Source: Hungatella sp.
Lineage (GTDB): Bacteria > Bacillota > Clostridia > Lachnospirales > Lachnospiraceae
Assembly (NCBI GenBank): GCA_009712635.1
Contig: WASS01000015.1
Coordinates: forward strand, 186,001 to 250,000
DNA: 64,000 nt
Direction: 5' to 3'
The position numbers were made by a program, and so were the translations under genes. The notes beneath the pieces are model-generated. The model was not told the origin of the DNA. It searched no databases and was given only the letters and a program-made list of their open reading frames with translations. Positions 35,277-43,840 of the stretch are shown one piece after another (within the stretch, counting starts at the first letter, position 1; every line of letters begins with the position of its first letter).

Positions 35277-36437
35277 ATGCAATACGCGAAATTACCTGGC
35301 CTGACCTGGGACGGCACTATTTACCAAAATGATGATATGGGAATTCTGGAAGCACTCCTTCCTACCGGTGGATATCCCACCGCCCATGCTCCGGCAATGC
35401 TTGAACTGCCTGACGGCGATCTGCTGTGCTGCTGGTTTGCAGGCACCTACGAAGGCAGCGCCGATATCCATATTATCTGCTCACTCCTTCCTAAAGGCGC
35501 AGCAGCATGGCTTCCGCCTGTGGATATCTCCGGTGACCCTGACCGCAGTGAGCAGAACCCCTCCTTATTCTACGGTCCTGATCATGCTGTCTGGGCAATG
35601 TACACCGCCCAGATGGATCGCCAGAAAGGCAAAGACAACATGCAGTATACAGCCGTAGTACGCTGCCAGAAGAGTACCGATGGGGGCAGATCATGGGGGC
35701 CCTATGAAACAGTGTTCCCCGAAGAAGGAACCTTCTGCCGCCAGCCCATTCAGATACTTTCATCTGGACGGTGGATTTTCGCCAACTGGCTTTGCACAGA
35801 TTCCAAAGACGGACTGTCCGGAGATCCCACCGCTTTCCGCATCTCTGATGACGAAGGAAAGACGTGGCGCATGGTGATGATGCCTGAGAGCAACGGTCAT
35901 GTTCATGCCAATGTCATTGAGCTGGAAAACGGACATCTGGTTGCTTTTATGCGTAACCGAGAAGCTTTCCGCATTCACCGCAGTGAGTCCTTTGACTGGG
36001 GCGAGACCTGGAGTGTGCCGGCTCCCACTCCTCTACCAAACAATAACTCCAGTATCAGTGCAGTGAAACTGCAAAGCGGACGCATTGCTATTGCCTACAA
36101 TCCCACCTGCTCACCCGATCCCCAGCCGGGCAAGGCTGCATGGCCTGGTCTTCGCTGCCCGGTTGCAGTTGCACTGACTGAGGATGGAGGGCTGACTTTC
36201 CCCATCATCCGCTATATGGAACGGGGCGAAGGCTTCATGGGGGAAGAAAACAAAACCAATAACCGGCAGTACGAATATCCCTATCTGATGCAGTCAAACG
36301 ATGGGACACTTCATCTGGCCTATGCCTCCCACACCCGTGCCGGAGTGAAATACCTTCGATTCACCGAGGAGGATGTTCTTGGACAAAAGAGAGAGCGGAT
36401 TGGTCTCTATAACCCAACTGCTGCCCAGAGCCATTAA
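35277..36437 (+). CDS. Sialidase-fold (BNR/Asp-box) protein, cytoplasmic
   Basis: A 386-residue six-bladed beta-propeller protein of the predicted neuraminidase type (COG4692-like). Three Asp-boxes are visible: STDGGRSW (133-140), SDDEGKTW (190-197) and SFDWGETW (238-245), with a weaker TEDGGLTF later. There is no signal peptide. The FRIP arginine motif that starts true sialidases is absent; the equivalent region reads YPTAHAPAMLEL. It is therefore probably not a classical sialidase but may act on another ulosonic or acid sugar glycoside. AGGAGG precedes the ATG. Confidence 0.75.
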   Translation: MQYAKLPGLTWDGTIYQNDDMGILEALLPTGGYPTAHAPAMLELPDGDLLCCWFAGTYEGSADIHIICSLLPKGAAAWLPPVDISGDPDRSEQNPSLFYGPDHAVWAMYTAQMDRQKGKDNMQYTAVVRCQKSTDGGRSWGPYETVFPEEGTFCRQPIQILSSGRWIFANWLCTDSKDGLSGDPTAFRISDDEGKTWRMVMMPESNGHVHANVIELENGHLVAFMRNREAFRIHRSESFDWGETWSVPAPTPLPNNNSSISAVKLQSGRIAIAYNPTCSPDPQPGKAAWPGLRCPVAVALTEDGGLTFPIIRYMERGEGFMGEENKTNNRQYEYPYLMQSNDGTLHLAYASHTRAGVKYLRFTEEDVLGQKRERIGLYNPTAAQSH

Positions 36438-36458
36438 TAATACAGAGAGGATTTAAAA

Positions 36459-37619
36459 ATGCTGAAAACCTATAACATTAAAATGCCCCACGCCGTATAT
36501 GGCGGAGAAAACGCCATGGAAAGCATCACCACCATCTTAAAAAACCGTAAGGTGAATCGGGTTGCCATGTTTACAGATAAGGGGATCGAGGAATCCGGTC
36601 TGTTTTCCCTGACTGAGGAAGCAGTAAAAGCTGCAGGAGCCGATTACTATGTCCTTGATGAACTTCCTCCGGAACCGACTTATACCGCAGTCCAAAAGCT
36701 GGTAGACCAGTTTAAAGAAAACAAAGCGGATATGATTGTAGCATGCGGCGGTGGCAGCGTCATGGACGCAGCCAAGCTGGCAAGTATCCTTGTCACCGAC
36801 GAGTACGGTGTGAAGGAACTGTTAGACGATCCGGGCCGTGCACAAAAGTGTGTTCCCATTATTCTGATTCCCACCACTGCAGGTACTGGAGCTGAGGTTA
36901 CCCCCAATGCCATTGTTGCCGTTCCGGAAAAGGAATTAAAGGTGGGAATTGTTAACGAGAACATGATTGCTGACTATGTGATACTGGATGCCAGAATGAT
37001 TAAGAACGTCCCCCGCAAGATTGCAGCAGCTACTGGTGTGGATGCTCTGGCTCACTGCATTGAGTGCTTTACCAGCAATAAAGCAAACCCATTCAGCGAT
37101 TTGTATGCACTTGAGGGTCTGGATCTGATTCTCAACAACATCATGGAGACATGTAACAACCCTGAGGCAATGGAAGCCAAAAACAGGATGCAGATTGCAG
37201 CCTATTACGGCGGGCTGGCTATTACTGCCTCCGGAACTACTGCTGTACACGCATTAAGCTATCCCCTTGGAGGTAAGTACCACATCCCACATGGAGTATC
37301 CAACGCAATGTTACTGGCTCCGGTCATGGGATTTAATGAACCGGTATGCCGTGAGAAATTCGCTGCTGTTTATGACCGGTGTGTTCACACCCAGGGAAAC
37401 TGCCAGACAGCGGAAGAAAAAAGTGCTTATCTGCTTGCGTGGATGGAGAAAATCGTAAAAGACTTAGAAATCCCCACCAGCTTAAAAGAGTTTGGAGTAC
37501 CAGCCGAAGACTTAGAGGGACTGGTAGAAGCCGGTATGCAGGTAACACGCCTTCTGGTAAACAATATGCGAGAAGTTACACCTGCTGATGCCAGGTCACT
37601 GTATGAGAAAATTATTTAA
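36459..37619 (+). CDS. Iron-containing alcohol dehydrogenase
   Basis: A 386-residue group III alcohol dehydrogenase. The NAD(P) motif is CGGGSVMDAAKL (about 97-108) and PTTAGTGAEVT (139-149). The metal ligands by position are Asp195, His199 (GVDALAHCIE), His264 (TAVHALSYP) and His278 (YHIPHGVSN). It would reduce an aldehyde or oxidise an alcohol with NAD(P)H. In this operon the likeliest job is reduction of the semialdehyde released by the DapA-like lyase. GAGAGGA precedes the ATG. Confidence 0.92.
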   Translation: MLKTYNIKMPHAVYGGENAMESITTILKNRKVNRVAMFTDKGIEESGLFSLTEEAVKAAGADYYVLDELPPEPTYTAVQKLVDQFKENKADMIVACGGGSVMDAAKLASILVTDEYGVKELLDDPGRAQKCVPIILIPTTAGTGAEVTPNAIVAVPEKELKVGIVNENMIADYVILDARMIKNVPRKIAAATGVDALAHCIECFTSNKANPFSDLYALEGLDLILNNIMETCNNPEAMEAKNRMQIAAYYGGLAITASGTTAVHALSYPLGGKYHIPHGVSNAMLLAPVMGFNEPVCREKFAAVYDRCVHTQGNCQTAEEKSAYLLAWMEKIVKDLEIPTSLKEFGVPAEDLEGLVEAGMQVTRLLVNNMREVTPADARSLYEKII

Positions 37620-37637
37620 TCAGAGGAGATTATAATC

Positions 37638-38546
37638 ATGAAGAACGTCGAATTAAAAGGCATTATCCCACCAATTCTAACCCCTATGAATGCCGATGAA
37701 TCTATTAATCTGGAGGAGCTGCGTAACCAGATTGAACGAATGCTGGAGGGCGGTGTTCACGGTATATTCCCATTTGGAACCAACGGAGAAGGTTATATCT
37801 TAAATGAAAAAGAAAAAATTGAAGTGCTTGAGGCTGCCATCGATCAGGTAAAACATCGTGTTCCGGTATATGCAGGTACAGGCTGCATTTCCACGTCTGA
37901 TACCATTCGTGTCAGCCGGAAAGCCCAGGAACTTGGAGCTGATGTGCTGTCCATTATCACACCCAGTTTTGCTCTTGCTTCACAAAAAGAGCTCTACGAT
38001 CATTACGTGGAAATTGCAAAACATGTAGATATTCCAATCGTGCTGTACAACATTCCGGCTCGTACAGGCAATAAATTGCTGCCTGAGACCGTTGCAAAGC
38101 TGGCGAAAGATGTAGACCTTATTATGGGTGCCAAAGATTCCAGCGGTGACTGGGATAACTTACTTGCCTACATTAACCTTACAAAGGATTTAGATAAAGA
38201 TTTCCGTGTATTATCCGGAAATGATTCCCTTATCCTTCCCTGTCTGGAAGCAGGCGGTGCAGGCGGTATTGCCGGATGTGCCAACGTATATCCACATGTT
38301 CTTGCATCTATCTATGAACTGTTTCAGGCCGGTAAACTTGATGAGGCTAAGGCTGCTCAGGACTCCATCGCCTCGTTCCGTGCTGTATTCAAATATGGCA
38401 ACCCCAATACGGTTGTTAAAAAGGCTGTTTCTCTGCTTGGTTATCCGGTAGGCGACTGCCGCCGTCCTTTTAACTATCTATGCGAGGAAGGGATTGAAGC
38501 ACTAAAACAGGTTTTAAAGGAAAATGCCGACAGAGGGATGTGCTGA
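37638..38546 (+). CDS. DapA/NanA-family 2-keto acid lyase
   Basis: A 302-residue (beta/alpha)8 class I aldolase. The Schiff-base residue is Lys166 (IMGAKDSSGDW) and the catalytic Tyr is Tyr137 (IVLYNIPARTG). The carboxylate-binding loop is FGTNGEGYIL rather than GTTGE. The family includes dihydrodipicolinate synthase, N-acetylneuraminate lyase and 2-keto-3-deoxy-sugar-acid aldolases. No sialic-acid or lysine genes are near, so a 2-keto-3-deoxy acid aldolase releasing pyruvate is the best reading. It ends one base before the next ATG. Confidence 0.88.
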   Translation: MKNVELKGIIPPILTPMNADESINLEELRNQIERMLEGGVHGIFPFGTNGEGYILNEKEKIEVLEAAIDQVKHRVPVYAGTGCISTSDTIRVSRKAQELGADVLSIITPSFALASQKELYDHYVEIAKHVDIPIVLYNIPARTGNKLLPETVAKLAKDVDLIMGAKDSSGDWDNLLAYINLTKDLDKDFRVLSGNDSLILPCLEAGGAGGIAGCANVYPHVLASIYELFQAGKLDEAKAAQDSIASFRAVFKYGNPNTVVKKAVSLLGYPVGDCRRPFNYLCEEGIEALKQVLKENADRGMC

Positions 38547-38547
38547 T

Positions 38548-39642
38548 ATGAATAATCAAATGAGACCTATTATTGGAATTTCCATGGGTGATCCCTTTGG
38601 AAATGGCCCGGAGATTACGGTTCGGGCATTGGCAGATGAAAAACTCTATGAGCGCTGTAAGCCTTTGATAGTAGGGGATGAAACCTCCATAAGTTACGCT
38701 TTAAAAGTGGCTGAAAAAGTTCATGACATTCATTTGGAACTGAATGTCATCTCTTCTCCCGCTGAAGGCAAATACACCTATGGAACCATTGATCTGATGG
38801 ATTTAAAACTGATTCCTGCAGATGCAATACCGGATACCTCAGGACTGAATGAACCAAAACCCTTTGGCGTAGGTGCCTGTGCACTGGGTGGAGAGGCTGC
38901 CTTCCAGTATGTAGTAAAAGTGATTCAGCTGGCTATGGAGCACCAGATAGATGCTACTGTTACCAACGCCCTGAGTAAAGAAGCCATAAACATGGCAGGT
39001 CATCACTATTCCGGTCATACCGAGATTTATGCTGATTATACGAATACACCAAAGTATACCATGATGCTGGCTCACGGCGACCTGCGGGTAGTCCATGTTT
39101 CCACTCATGTGTCGTTGCGGGAAGCTTGTGATCGTGTTAAAAAGGACCGTGTTCTGGATTGCATCCGCATTGCCAGCGAAGGCTGCAAAGCCCTGGGAAT
39201 AAAAGAACCTAAAATTGGAGTAGCAGGATTAAATCCCCACTGTGGTGAGAACGGCATGTTTGGCTGGGAGGAAATCGAAGAAATTCAGCCTGCCATTGAT
39301 GCAGCCATCGCTGAGGGAATTATTATTCCGGAAAAGAAACCCACCCCTCCCGATACCATATTTTCAAAAGCACTGGGCGGCTGGTACGATATTGTTGTTG
39401 CCATGTACCATGATCAGGGTCATATTCCTCTAAAGGTAAAAGGGTTTGTTTATAACCGTGAAGAAAAACACTGGGAAGCGGTTGAAGGTGTAAACGTGAC
39501 CCTCGGACTGCCTATTATTCGTGCCAGTGTAGACCATGGAACCGGCATCGATCTTGCTGGCAGCGGCCGCTCCAGTGAACTGAGTCTGATCAATGCAATT
39601 GATTACGCCATCCTTATGGTTCATGCCAGAAAAAAATCCTGA
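38548..39642 (+). CDS. PdxA2-like acid-sugar-4-phosphate dehydrogenase
   Basis: A 364-residue PdxA-family NAD+ and metal-dependent dehydrogenase. The motifs are IGISMGDPFGNGPEI, the metal His in GHTEIYADYT, HVSTHVSLREAC, AMYHDQGHIPLK and SVDHGTGIDLAG. PdxA2 members oxidise 4-phospho-D-threonate or -erythronate, whose product loses CO2 to give dihydroxyacetone phosphate. The neighbouring DUF1537 kinase supports this over vitamin B6 synthesis. The start at 38548 just after the lyase stop (TGATATG) is preferred to an earlier in-frame ATG inside the lyase gene. Confidence 0.87.
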   Translation: MNNQMRPIIGISMGDPFGNGPEITVRALADEKLYERCKPLIVGDETSISYALKVAEKVHDIHLELNVISSPAEGKYTYGTIDLMDLKLIPADAIPDTSGLNEPKPFGVGACALGGEAAFQYVVKVIQLAMEHQIDATVTNALSKEAINMAGHHYSGHTEIYADYTNTPKYTMMLAHGDLRVVHVSTHVSLREACDRVKKDRVLDCIRIASEGCKALGIKEPKIGVAGLNPHCGENGMFGWEEIEEIQPAIDAAIAEGIIIPEKKPTPPDTIFSKALGGWYDIVVAMYHDQGHIPLKVKGFVYNREEKHWEAVEGVNVTLGLPIIRASVDHGTGIDLAGSGRSSELSLINAIDYAILMVHARKKS

Positions 39643-39704
39643 AATTGATAAATTGTACCATACTGCCAATTAATATAGCTTTTATAAGAGAGGAGTCCAA
39701 ACAA

Positions 39705-40985
39705 ATGACTATCCCAATGATTATTGCTCTTGCTATCACAATTCTCATGATTATTTTGATTATGACAGACAAACTTCCATTCGGTGCACCTCCAATACTT
39801 GCCTGTCTTCTAATGGTTCTTTTTGGCATAACCGATATCAAGACTGCTTTTGGCGGTTTTTCTAATGCTACCATTATTATGCTTGCCTCTTTCATGGCAA
39901 TCGTGGCCGCACTTCAAAAGACAAGCCTGATTGGGGCTTTCAGAAAAACAATTATGAATATGGCTAACAAAGGTGGATACAAAGCATATATCATGTTGTT
40001 TATTATCGTCATGCTGGCCAGCAGTATCTTTGGAACAGGTTCCACTGCATTCTATGTTCTTACTTTAGGTATCTTATCTACGATACAGTACTCTGACAAA
40101 TTACCACGTGGCAAGGTGATCGCTGCTGCCGGCTTCGCAGCTAACCACCCACTGATCCCGGTTAATGTTACATTACAATATGGCATTGTTATCGCTGTAT
40201 TAGCAGCTGCCAAATCCGGTATTACCAGCGTTTCCTTAGCAAAATTCTCTATTGTAAACCTGATACTTTCTCTGGCTTATGTAGCATGGGCTTTAATTGG
40301 ATATAAAATTCTGCCTAACAAAAATGTAGAAGATACAGAAACCGGCGCAGATAAATCCAAAGATACCGTTTACGATTTGCCAAAATGGAAAGAAAATGCA
40401 ACCTATGCAGCCTTTATTGCAGCTGTTATCGGTATGATCCTTCAAAGTAAGGTAGGCGATGCCGGATATATGATTCCTGGTTTATCTGCAGGTCTGGTTT
40501 TAGTAATCGGTGTTCTGAATTTTGATGAAATTCGTAATAATATTGGAGCTCCAATTATTTTGATGTCAGCTGGCGTTATTGGTGTTGCTGATGCTCTTGA
40601 CGGTACCGGATTAACTGCTTTGGTTGGTGAAACGGTAGCTAACATGCTTGGAACAAATATCAATCCTTTCGTTCTGATTTTTGTATTCTGTATGTTAACA
40701 AGTGTACTTGCAACCCTTACCGGGTCCACAATCGGTACTGTATATGTATTTGCGCCTATGGCAATTGCTACCTGTATGAGTCTTGGACTGAATCCGACAG
40801 CCGCCGCTGCTGCAATTGTAATTTCAGGCTGGAATGGCCATTTCTTACCAATTGACGGTATGCCAGCTATGGTCATGGGAATTGGTAAATACAAACTGAC
40901 AGAATTTTGGAAATACACGATTCCAATGTACTTTATCCGACTGCTTGCTTTAACTGCCGGAGCTTTGCTATTGTTCCCAATGTAA
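39705..40985 (+). CDS. SLC13-type (divalent anion) permease
   Basis: A 426-residue membrane protein with about 11-12 segments, resembling the SLC13/ArsB-like carboxylate carriers. Duplicated re-entrant features are seen, for example GTGSTAFYVLTLG in the first half and TLTGSTIGTVYVFAP in the second. Such carriers usually take up di- or tricarboxylates with Na+ or H+. In this operon it is the obvious importer of the acidic substrate. The start at 39705 has GAGGAG upstream; the open frame reaches 39645. Confidence 0.8.
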   Translation: MTIPMIIALAITILMIILIMTDKLPFGAPPILACLLMVLFGITDIKTAFGGFSNATIIMLASFMAIVAALQKTSLIGAFRKTIMNMANKGGYKAYIMLFIIVMLASSIFGTGSTAFYVLTLGILSTIQYSDKLPRGKVIAAAGFAANHPLIPVNVTLQYGIVIAVLAAAKSGITSVSLAKFSIVNLILSLAYVAWALIGYKILPNKNVEDTETGADKSKDTVYDLPKWKENATYAAFIAAVIGMILQSKVGDAGYMIPGLSAGLVLVIGVLNFDEIRNNIGAPIILMSAGVIGVADALDGTGLTALVGETVANMLGTNINPFVLIFVFCMLTSVLATLTGSTIGTVYVFAPMAIATCMSLGLNPTAAAAAIVISGWNGHFLPIDGMPAMVMGIGKYKLTEFWKYTIPMYFIRLLALTAGALLLFPM

Positions 40986-41020
40986 AATGCTAATCTACTT
41001 AAATAGAAAGAGGTACAGTT

Positions 41021-41368
41021 ATGAATAATAAATATGAACTGGAGCATATTGGCATAAACACTCCAAATGCGGAAGAAGCAGAAAAGCTGGCACAGCTGCT
41101 GAGTATGATGTTTAACTTAGAGCCTCGCCACGGTCAGAAGTCTGAGTTTGGAGGTCCTTATTTTGAATGTATGAAAGCTCCTTTCCTGGGTTCAAACGGT
41201 CACATTGCCATGCGTACACCGGATTTAACCTCCGCCGTTCAGGAATTGAAAGAGAAAGGCTTTTCCTTTAATATGGAGACAGCCGCATATTTCGAAGACG
41301 GAACACTGAAAAATGTCTATTTAGACGGTGAGTTTGGAGGCTTTGCCATTCATATTATGCAAAAATAA
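41021..41368 (+). CDS. Stand-alone VOC protein like the KHG/KDPG aldolase tail
   Basis: A 115-residue vicinal-oxygen-chelate fold protein. The pattern LEHIGINTPNAEEAEKL, then FECMKAPFLGSNGHIAMRT and the end GEFGGFAIHIMQK closely follows the C-terminal domain fused to 2-keto-4-hydroxyglutarate/KDPG aldolases in many Clostridia. Here it is a separate gene at the end of an operon for acid-sugar breakdown. It may bind or isomerise the 2-keto-3-deoxy intermediate; function unproven. GAGG precedes the ATG and a strong terminator follows. Confidence 0.75.
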   Translation: MNNKYELEHIGINTPNAEEAEKLAQLLSMMFNLEPRHGQKSEFGGPYFECMKAPFLGSNGHIAMRTPDLTSAVQELKEKGFSFNMETAAYFEDGTLKNVYLDGEFGGFAIHIMQK

Positions 41369-41374
41369 CGGTTA

Positions 41375-41424
41375 AAAACCGCTGATCCATTGGCGAATGA
41401 CATCGCATCTGGATCAGCGGTTTT
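41375..41424. terminator. Bidirectional terminator
   Basis: AAAACCGCTGATCCA and TGGATCAGCGGTTTT form a perfect 15-bp stem around a 20-base loop, between the acid-sugar operon and the convergent eam gene. Confidence 0.88.
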
Positions 41425-41431
41425 CTATGAA

Positions 41432-42688
41432 TCAGAGAAGCTCATGAATGTCTTTTGTCTCATGATCCTCATATTTAACTACGTTGCCTTCCCAGGTTCT
41501 GAATTTTACATAACCCGGACCTCTGGAAATAATATAATTGGGGAATATGGGGGTTTTGCCCTGCCCCTTTGGCGCATTGACTATAAATGTGGGAATTGCC
41601 ATACCGGAGGTGTATCCTCTTAAATATTCCATAATCTCAATGCCATCTTCAATGGATGTGTTGAAATGGGTGGTTCCCTGAACATGCTTTGCATGAAAAA
41701 TATAATATGGCCGTACCCGGCACTTTAACAATTCATGATTGAGCACACGCATTACAAATTTGTCATTGTTAATCCCGTTTAACAAAACTGCCTGGTTTCC
41801 CAGAACGATTCCTGCATCTGCAAGCCTTTCACAGGCGGCTTTTGATTCTTCTGTAATCTCCATGGGGTGATTAAAATGAGTGTTTAGATAGATTGGGTGG
41901 TATTTCTTTAACATATCGCAAAGCTCTTTGGTGATTCTCTGTGGCATGGTTACGGGAATTCTGCTGCCAAGCCTTATGTAATCCACATGAGGAATCTCCT
42001 TTAACTGGCTGATAATCCATTCCAGCTGCTGATCTGACAGAGTAAGCGCATCTCCCCCTGTGATAAGAACATCCCTGATTTCCTCATTTTCTCTGATGTA
42101 TTGAATGGATTCTGCAATCTTGTCACGGGAATTGTGGACATCCTGTTCCCCAATGTTGCGCCGTCTCTGGCAGTGCCTGCAGTACATGGCACATTCATTG
42201 GTTACATTGATAATCAGGCGGTCCGGATACCGTCTGGTAATACATCCGGCTGGATTGGTGTACTCTTCTGCCATAGGATCTAAATCCGTACAGCTGTCTT
42301 CCAGCTCCTTATAGTTTGGGACACTCATCAGACGTATGGGATCAAAGCTGTCGTCCGGATCTGCAAGACTTAGGTAATACGGGGAAACTGCCCACCGAAA
42401 TTTTTCCCCCACTTCCTGTATCAGCTGCTTCTCTTTTTCGCTGACAGGAAGAATCCGGCTTAAGCTCTCCACATCTGTGATTCTGTTTTTCAATTGCCAT
42501 CTGTAGTCATTCCAGTCCTCTTCCGTTGCCGAATAAATATGAAGTATTCTGTTTTTCCGTTCCTTCAGCACATCTTCTTTGCTGATACCAGTCGAAATTG
42601 ATTTCCTTGCCTCAAGAAAATCTTCAATCCTCCCCTTCAGTTCATCTGCCCGCTGTAGTGATATTTGACGTTTTTTTTCTTTTTCCAT
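41432..42688 (-). CDS. eam: Glutamate 2,3-aminomutase (radical SAM, PLP)
   Basis: A 418-residue radical-SAM enzyme of the lysine 2,3-aminomutase family. The cluster cysteines are Cys166, 170 and 173 (ECAMYCRHCQRR). The two Asp residues that hold the lysine side chain in lysine 2,3-aminomutase are replaced by Lys334 (YYIFHAKHVQG) and Asn371 (FIVNAPKGQGK), with the PLP Lys378 seven residues later. This Lys/Asn pair is the known mark of glutamate 2,3-aminomutase, which makes beta-glutamate. The start at 42688 has AAGGAG 9 bases upstream and lies below a good promoter; the frame is open to 42727. Confidence 0.88.
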   Translation of the reverse strand: MEKEKKRQISLQRADELKGRIEDFLEARKSISTGISKEDVLKERKNRILHIYSATEEDWNDYRWQLKNRITDVESLSRILPVSEKEKQLIQEVGEKFRWAVSPYYLSLADPDDSFDPIRLMSVPNYKELEDSCTDLDPMAEEYTNPAGCITRRYPDRLIINVTNECAMYCRHCQRRRNIGEQDVHNSRDKIAESIQYIRENEEIRDVLITGGDALTLSDQQLEWIISQLKEIPHVDYIRLGSRIPVTMPQRITKELCDMLKKYHPIYLNTHFNHPMEITEESKAACERLADAGIVLGNQAVLLNGINNDKFVMRVLNHELLKCRVRPYYIFHAKHVQGTTHFNTSIEDGIEIMEYLRGYTSGMAIPTFIVNAPKGQGKTPIFPNYIISRGPGYVKFRTWEGNVVKYEDHETKDIHELL

Positions 42689-42725
42689 ATATTTATTCTC
42701 CTTTTGCTCCAAAAGAAACAACTTC

Positions 42726-42755
42726 ATTATAACAAATAAGTTGTTACTACGTCAA
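42726..42755 (-). promoter_or_regulatory. Promoter of eam
   Basis: Minus-strand TTGACG (42755-42750) and TATAAT (42731-42726), 18-base spacer. It places the transcript start just before the chosen ATG. Confidence 0.75.
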
Positions 42756-42775
42756 TAAAATTTATTCTGGTAAAA

Positions 42776-42812
42776 GAAAAAAGAAGCCCGCTTTTTATAA
42801 GCTGACCTCTTC
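42776..42812 (-). terminator. Weak terminator after hypE
   Basis: GAAG/CTTC and inner GCTT/AAGC pairings with internal loops, followed on the minus strand by six U, just past the hypE stop. Weak stem. Confidence 0.4.
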
Positions 42813-42819
42813 ACTTACA

Positions 42820-43797
42820 CTAACAGATTCTTGGAAGACCTTCTCCATATAAAAGATCAATGGTTCGAAGTCCATTAAGTCTGGTTTTCATTCTGACACC
42901 ATTTCCTTCAAGAATTGTTCCAATTATTCTGGCATTTGTTCCGTATTTACTGTTCTGCACTGCTTTTAACGCTTTTTCGGCCTGATTTCCCGGGACAACC
43001 GCTATCATCTTTCCCTCATTGGCCATATAGAGAGGATCCAGCCCCAGGATACCGCAGAAGCCTTTTACCTCAGGACTAACGGGAAGAGCCTCCTCCCAGA
43101 TTTCCACACTGCATGCTGACTGCTCTGCTGCTTCATTTAAAACCGTGGCAAGACCGCCTCTGGTCACATCCCGCATGCAGTGAACCCTGATCTGGCTGTC
43201 CAATATGTTCTGGACTATGGAATTAAGGGGCGCACAATCGCTGGCTATCTGATTTTCAATTCCCATGCGGTGGGAAAGAATCGCCGCGTGATGCTCTCCT
43301 AAGTTTCCGGATAAAATAATGGCGTCACCTGGTTTACAGCGAGAGATACTGATACCGCCTTTCATCACTTCTCCGATTCCTGAGGTATTAATAAAAACCC
43401 CGCCATTTCCATCCACTACCTTGGTATCGCCTGCTACAATTCGGACCCCTGCCTCTTTTGCAGTCATAGCCATGGTGCGGGCGATTTCCTCTATGGTTTC
43501 CAGCTCAGTCCCTTCTTCTATAATAAAGCCTGCAGTGAGATACTTTGGAACTGCTCCCATCATGGACAAATCGTTAACAGTCCCGCACACTGCCAGCTTG
43601 CCAATATTTCCTCCTCTAAAAAACAGAGGGGTAACAACAAAGGAATCTGTTGTATAGGCAATCTTCCCCTTAACAGACAGCACTGCCGCATCTTCCAGTC
43701 TGTTTAACGTTTTATTATTGAAATTCTTTAAAAAAACCTGATTAATCAGATCACCGGTCTGCTTACCACCGCTGCCGTAAGACATATCAATTTTCAT
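42820..43797 (-). CDS. hypE: Hydrogenase maturation protein HypE
   Basis: A 325-residue PurM-like enzyme that dehydrates the carbamoyl group on its C-terminal cysteine to a cyanide ligand for the [NiFe] site. The chain ends in the required PRIC, so Cys325 is the modified residue. The glycine-rich start SYGSGGKQTG and the MAGDTKVVDG-like segment IVAGDTKVVDG are typical. The start is put at 43797 (MKIDMSYGSGG); the longer frame from 43905 would overlap hypD. Last gene of the ech-hyp operon. Confidence 0.95.
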   Translation of the reverse strand: MKIDMSYGSGGKQTGDLINQVFLKNFNNKTLNRLEDAAVLSVKGKIAYTTDSFVVTPLFFRGGNIGKLAVCGTVNDLSMMGAVPKYLTAGFIIEEGTELETIEEIARTMAMTAKEAGVRIVAGDTKVVDGNGGVFINTSGIGEVMKGGISISRCKPGDAIILSGNLGEHHAAILSHRMGIENQIASDCAPLNSIVQNILDSQIRVHCMRDVTRGGLATVLNEAAEQSACSVEIWEEALPVSPEVKGFCGILGLDPLYMANEGKMIAVVPGNQAEKALKAVQNSKYGTNARIIGTILEGNGVRMKTRLNGLRTIDLLYGEGLPRIC

Positions 43798-43840
43798 AGC
43801 CTCTGTCCTGACCTTTCGTCTGTTATTGTGAATGGATTTG

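Noticed and set aside
35277-38546. Sialic acid catabolism (sialidase plus NanA)
   Set aside because: There is no NanE, NanK, NagA or NagB, the sialidase-fold protein lacks a signal peptide and the FRIP motif, and the neighbours are acid-sugar enzymes.
38548-39642. PdxA of vitamin B6 synthesis
   Set aside because: No other pdx gene is near and the DUF1537 kinase next to it is the known partner of PdxA2-type catabolic enzymes.
40442-41047. 201-codon minus-strand open frame opposite the SLC13-type permease
   Set aside because: Antisense to a clear membrane protein gene; hydrophobicity is an effect of the complementary codons and no start signal is present.
41432-42688. Lysine 2,3-aminomutase (ablA/kamA)
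   Set aside because: Both lysine-binding aspartates are replaced by the Lys/Asn pair of glutamate 2,3-aminomutase.
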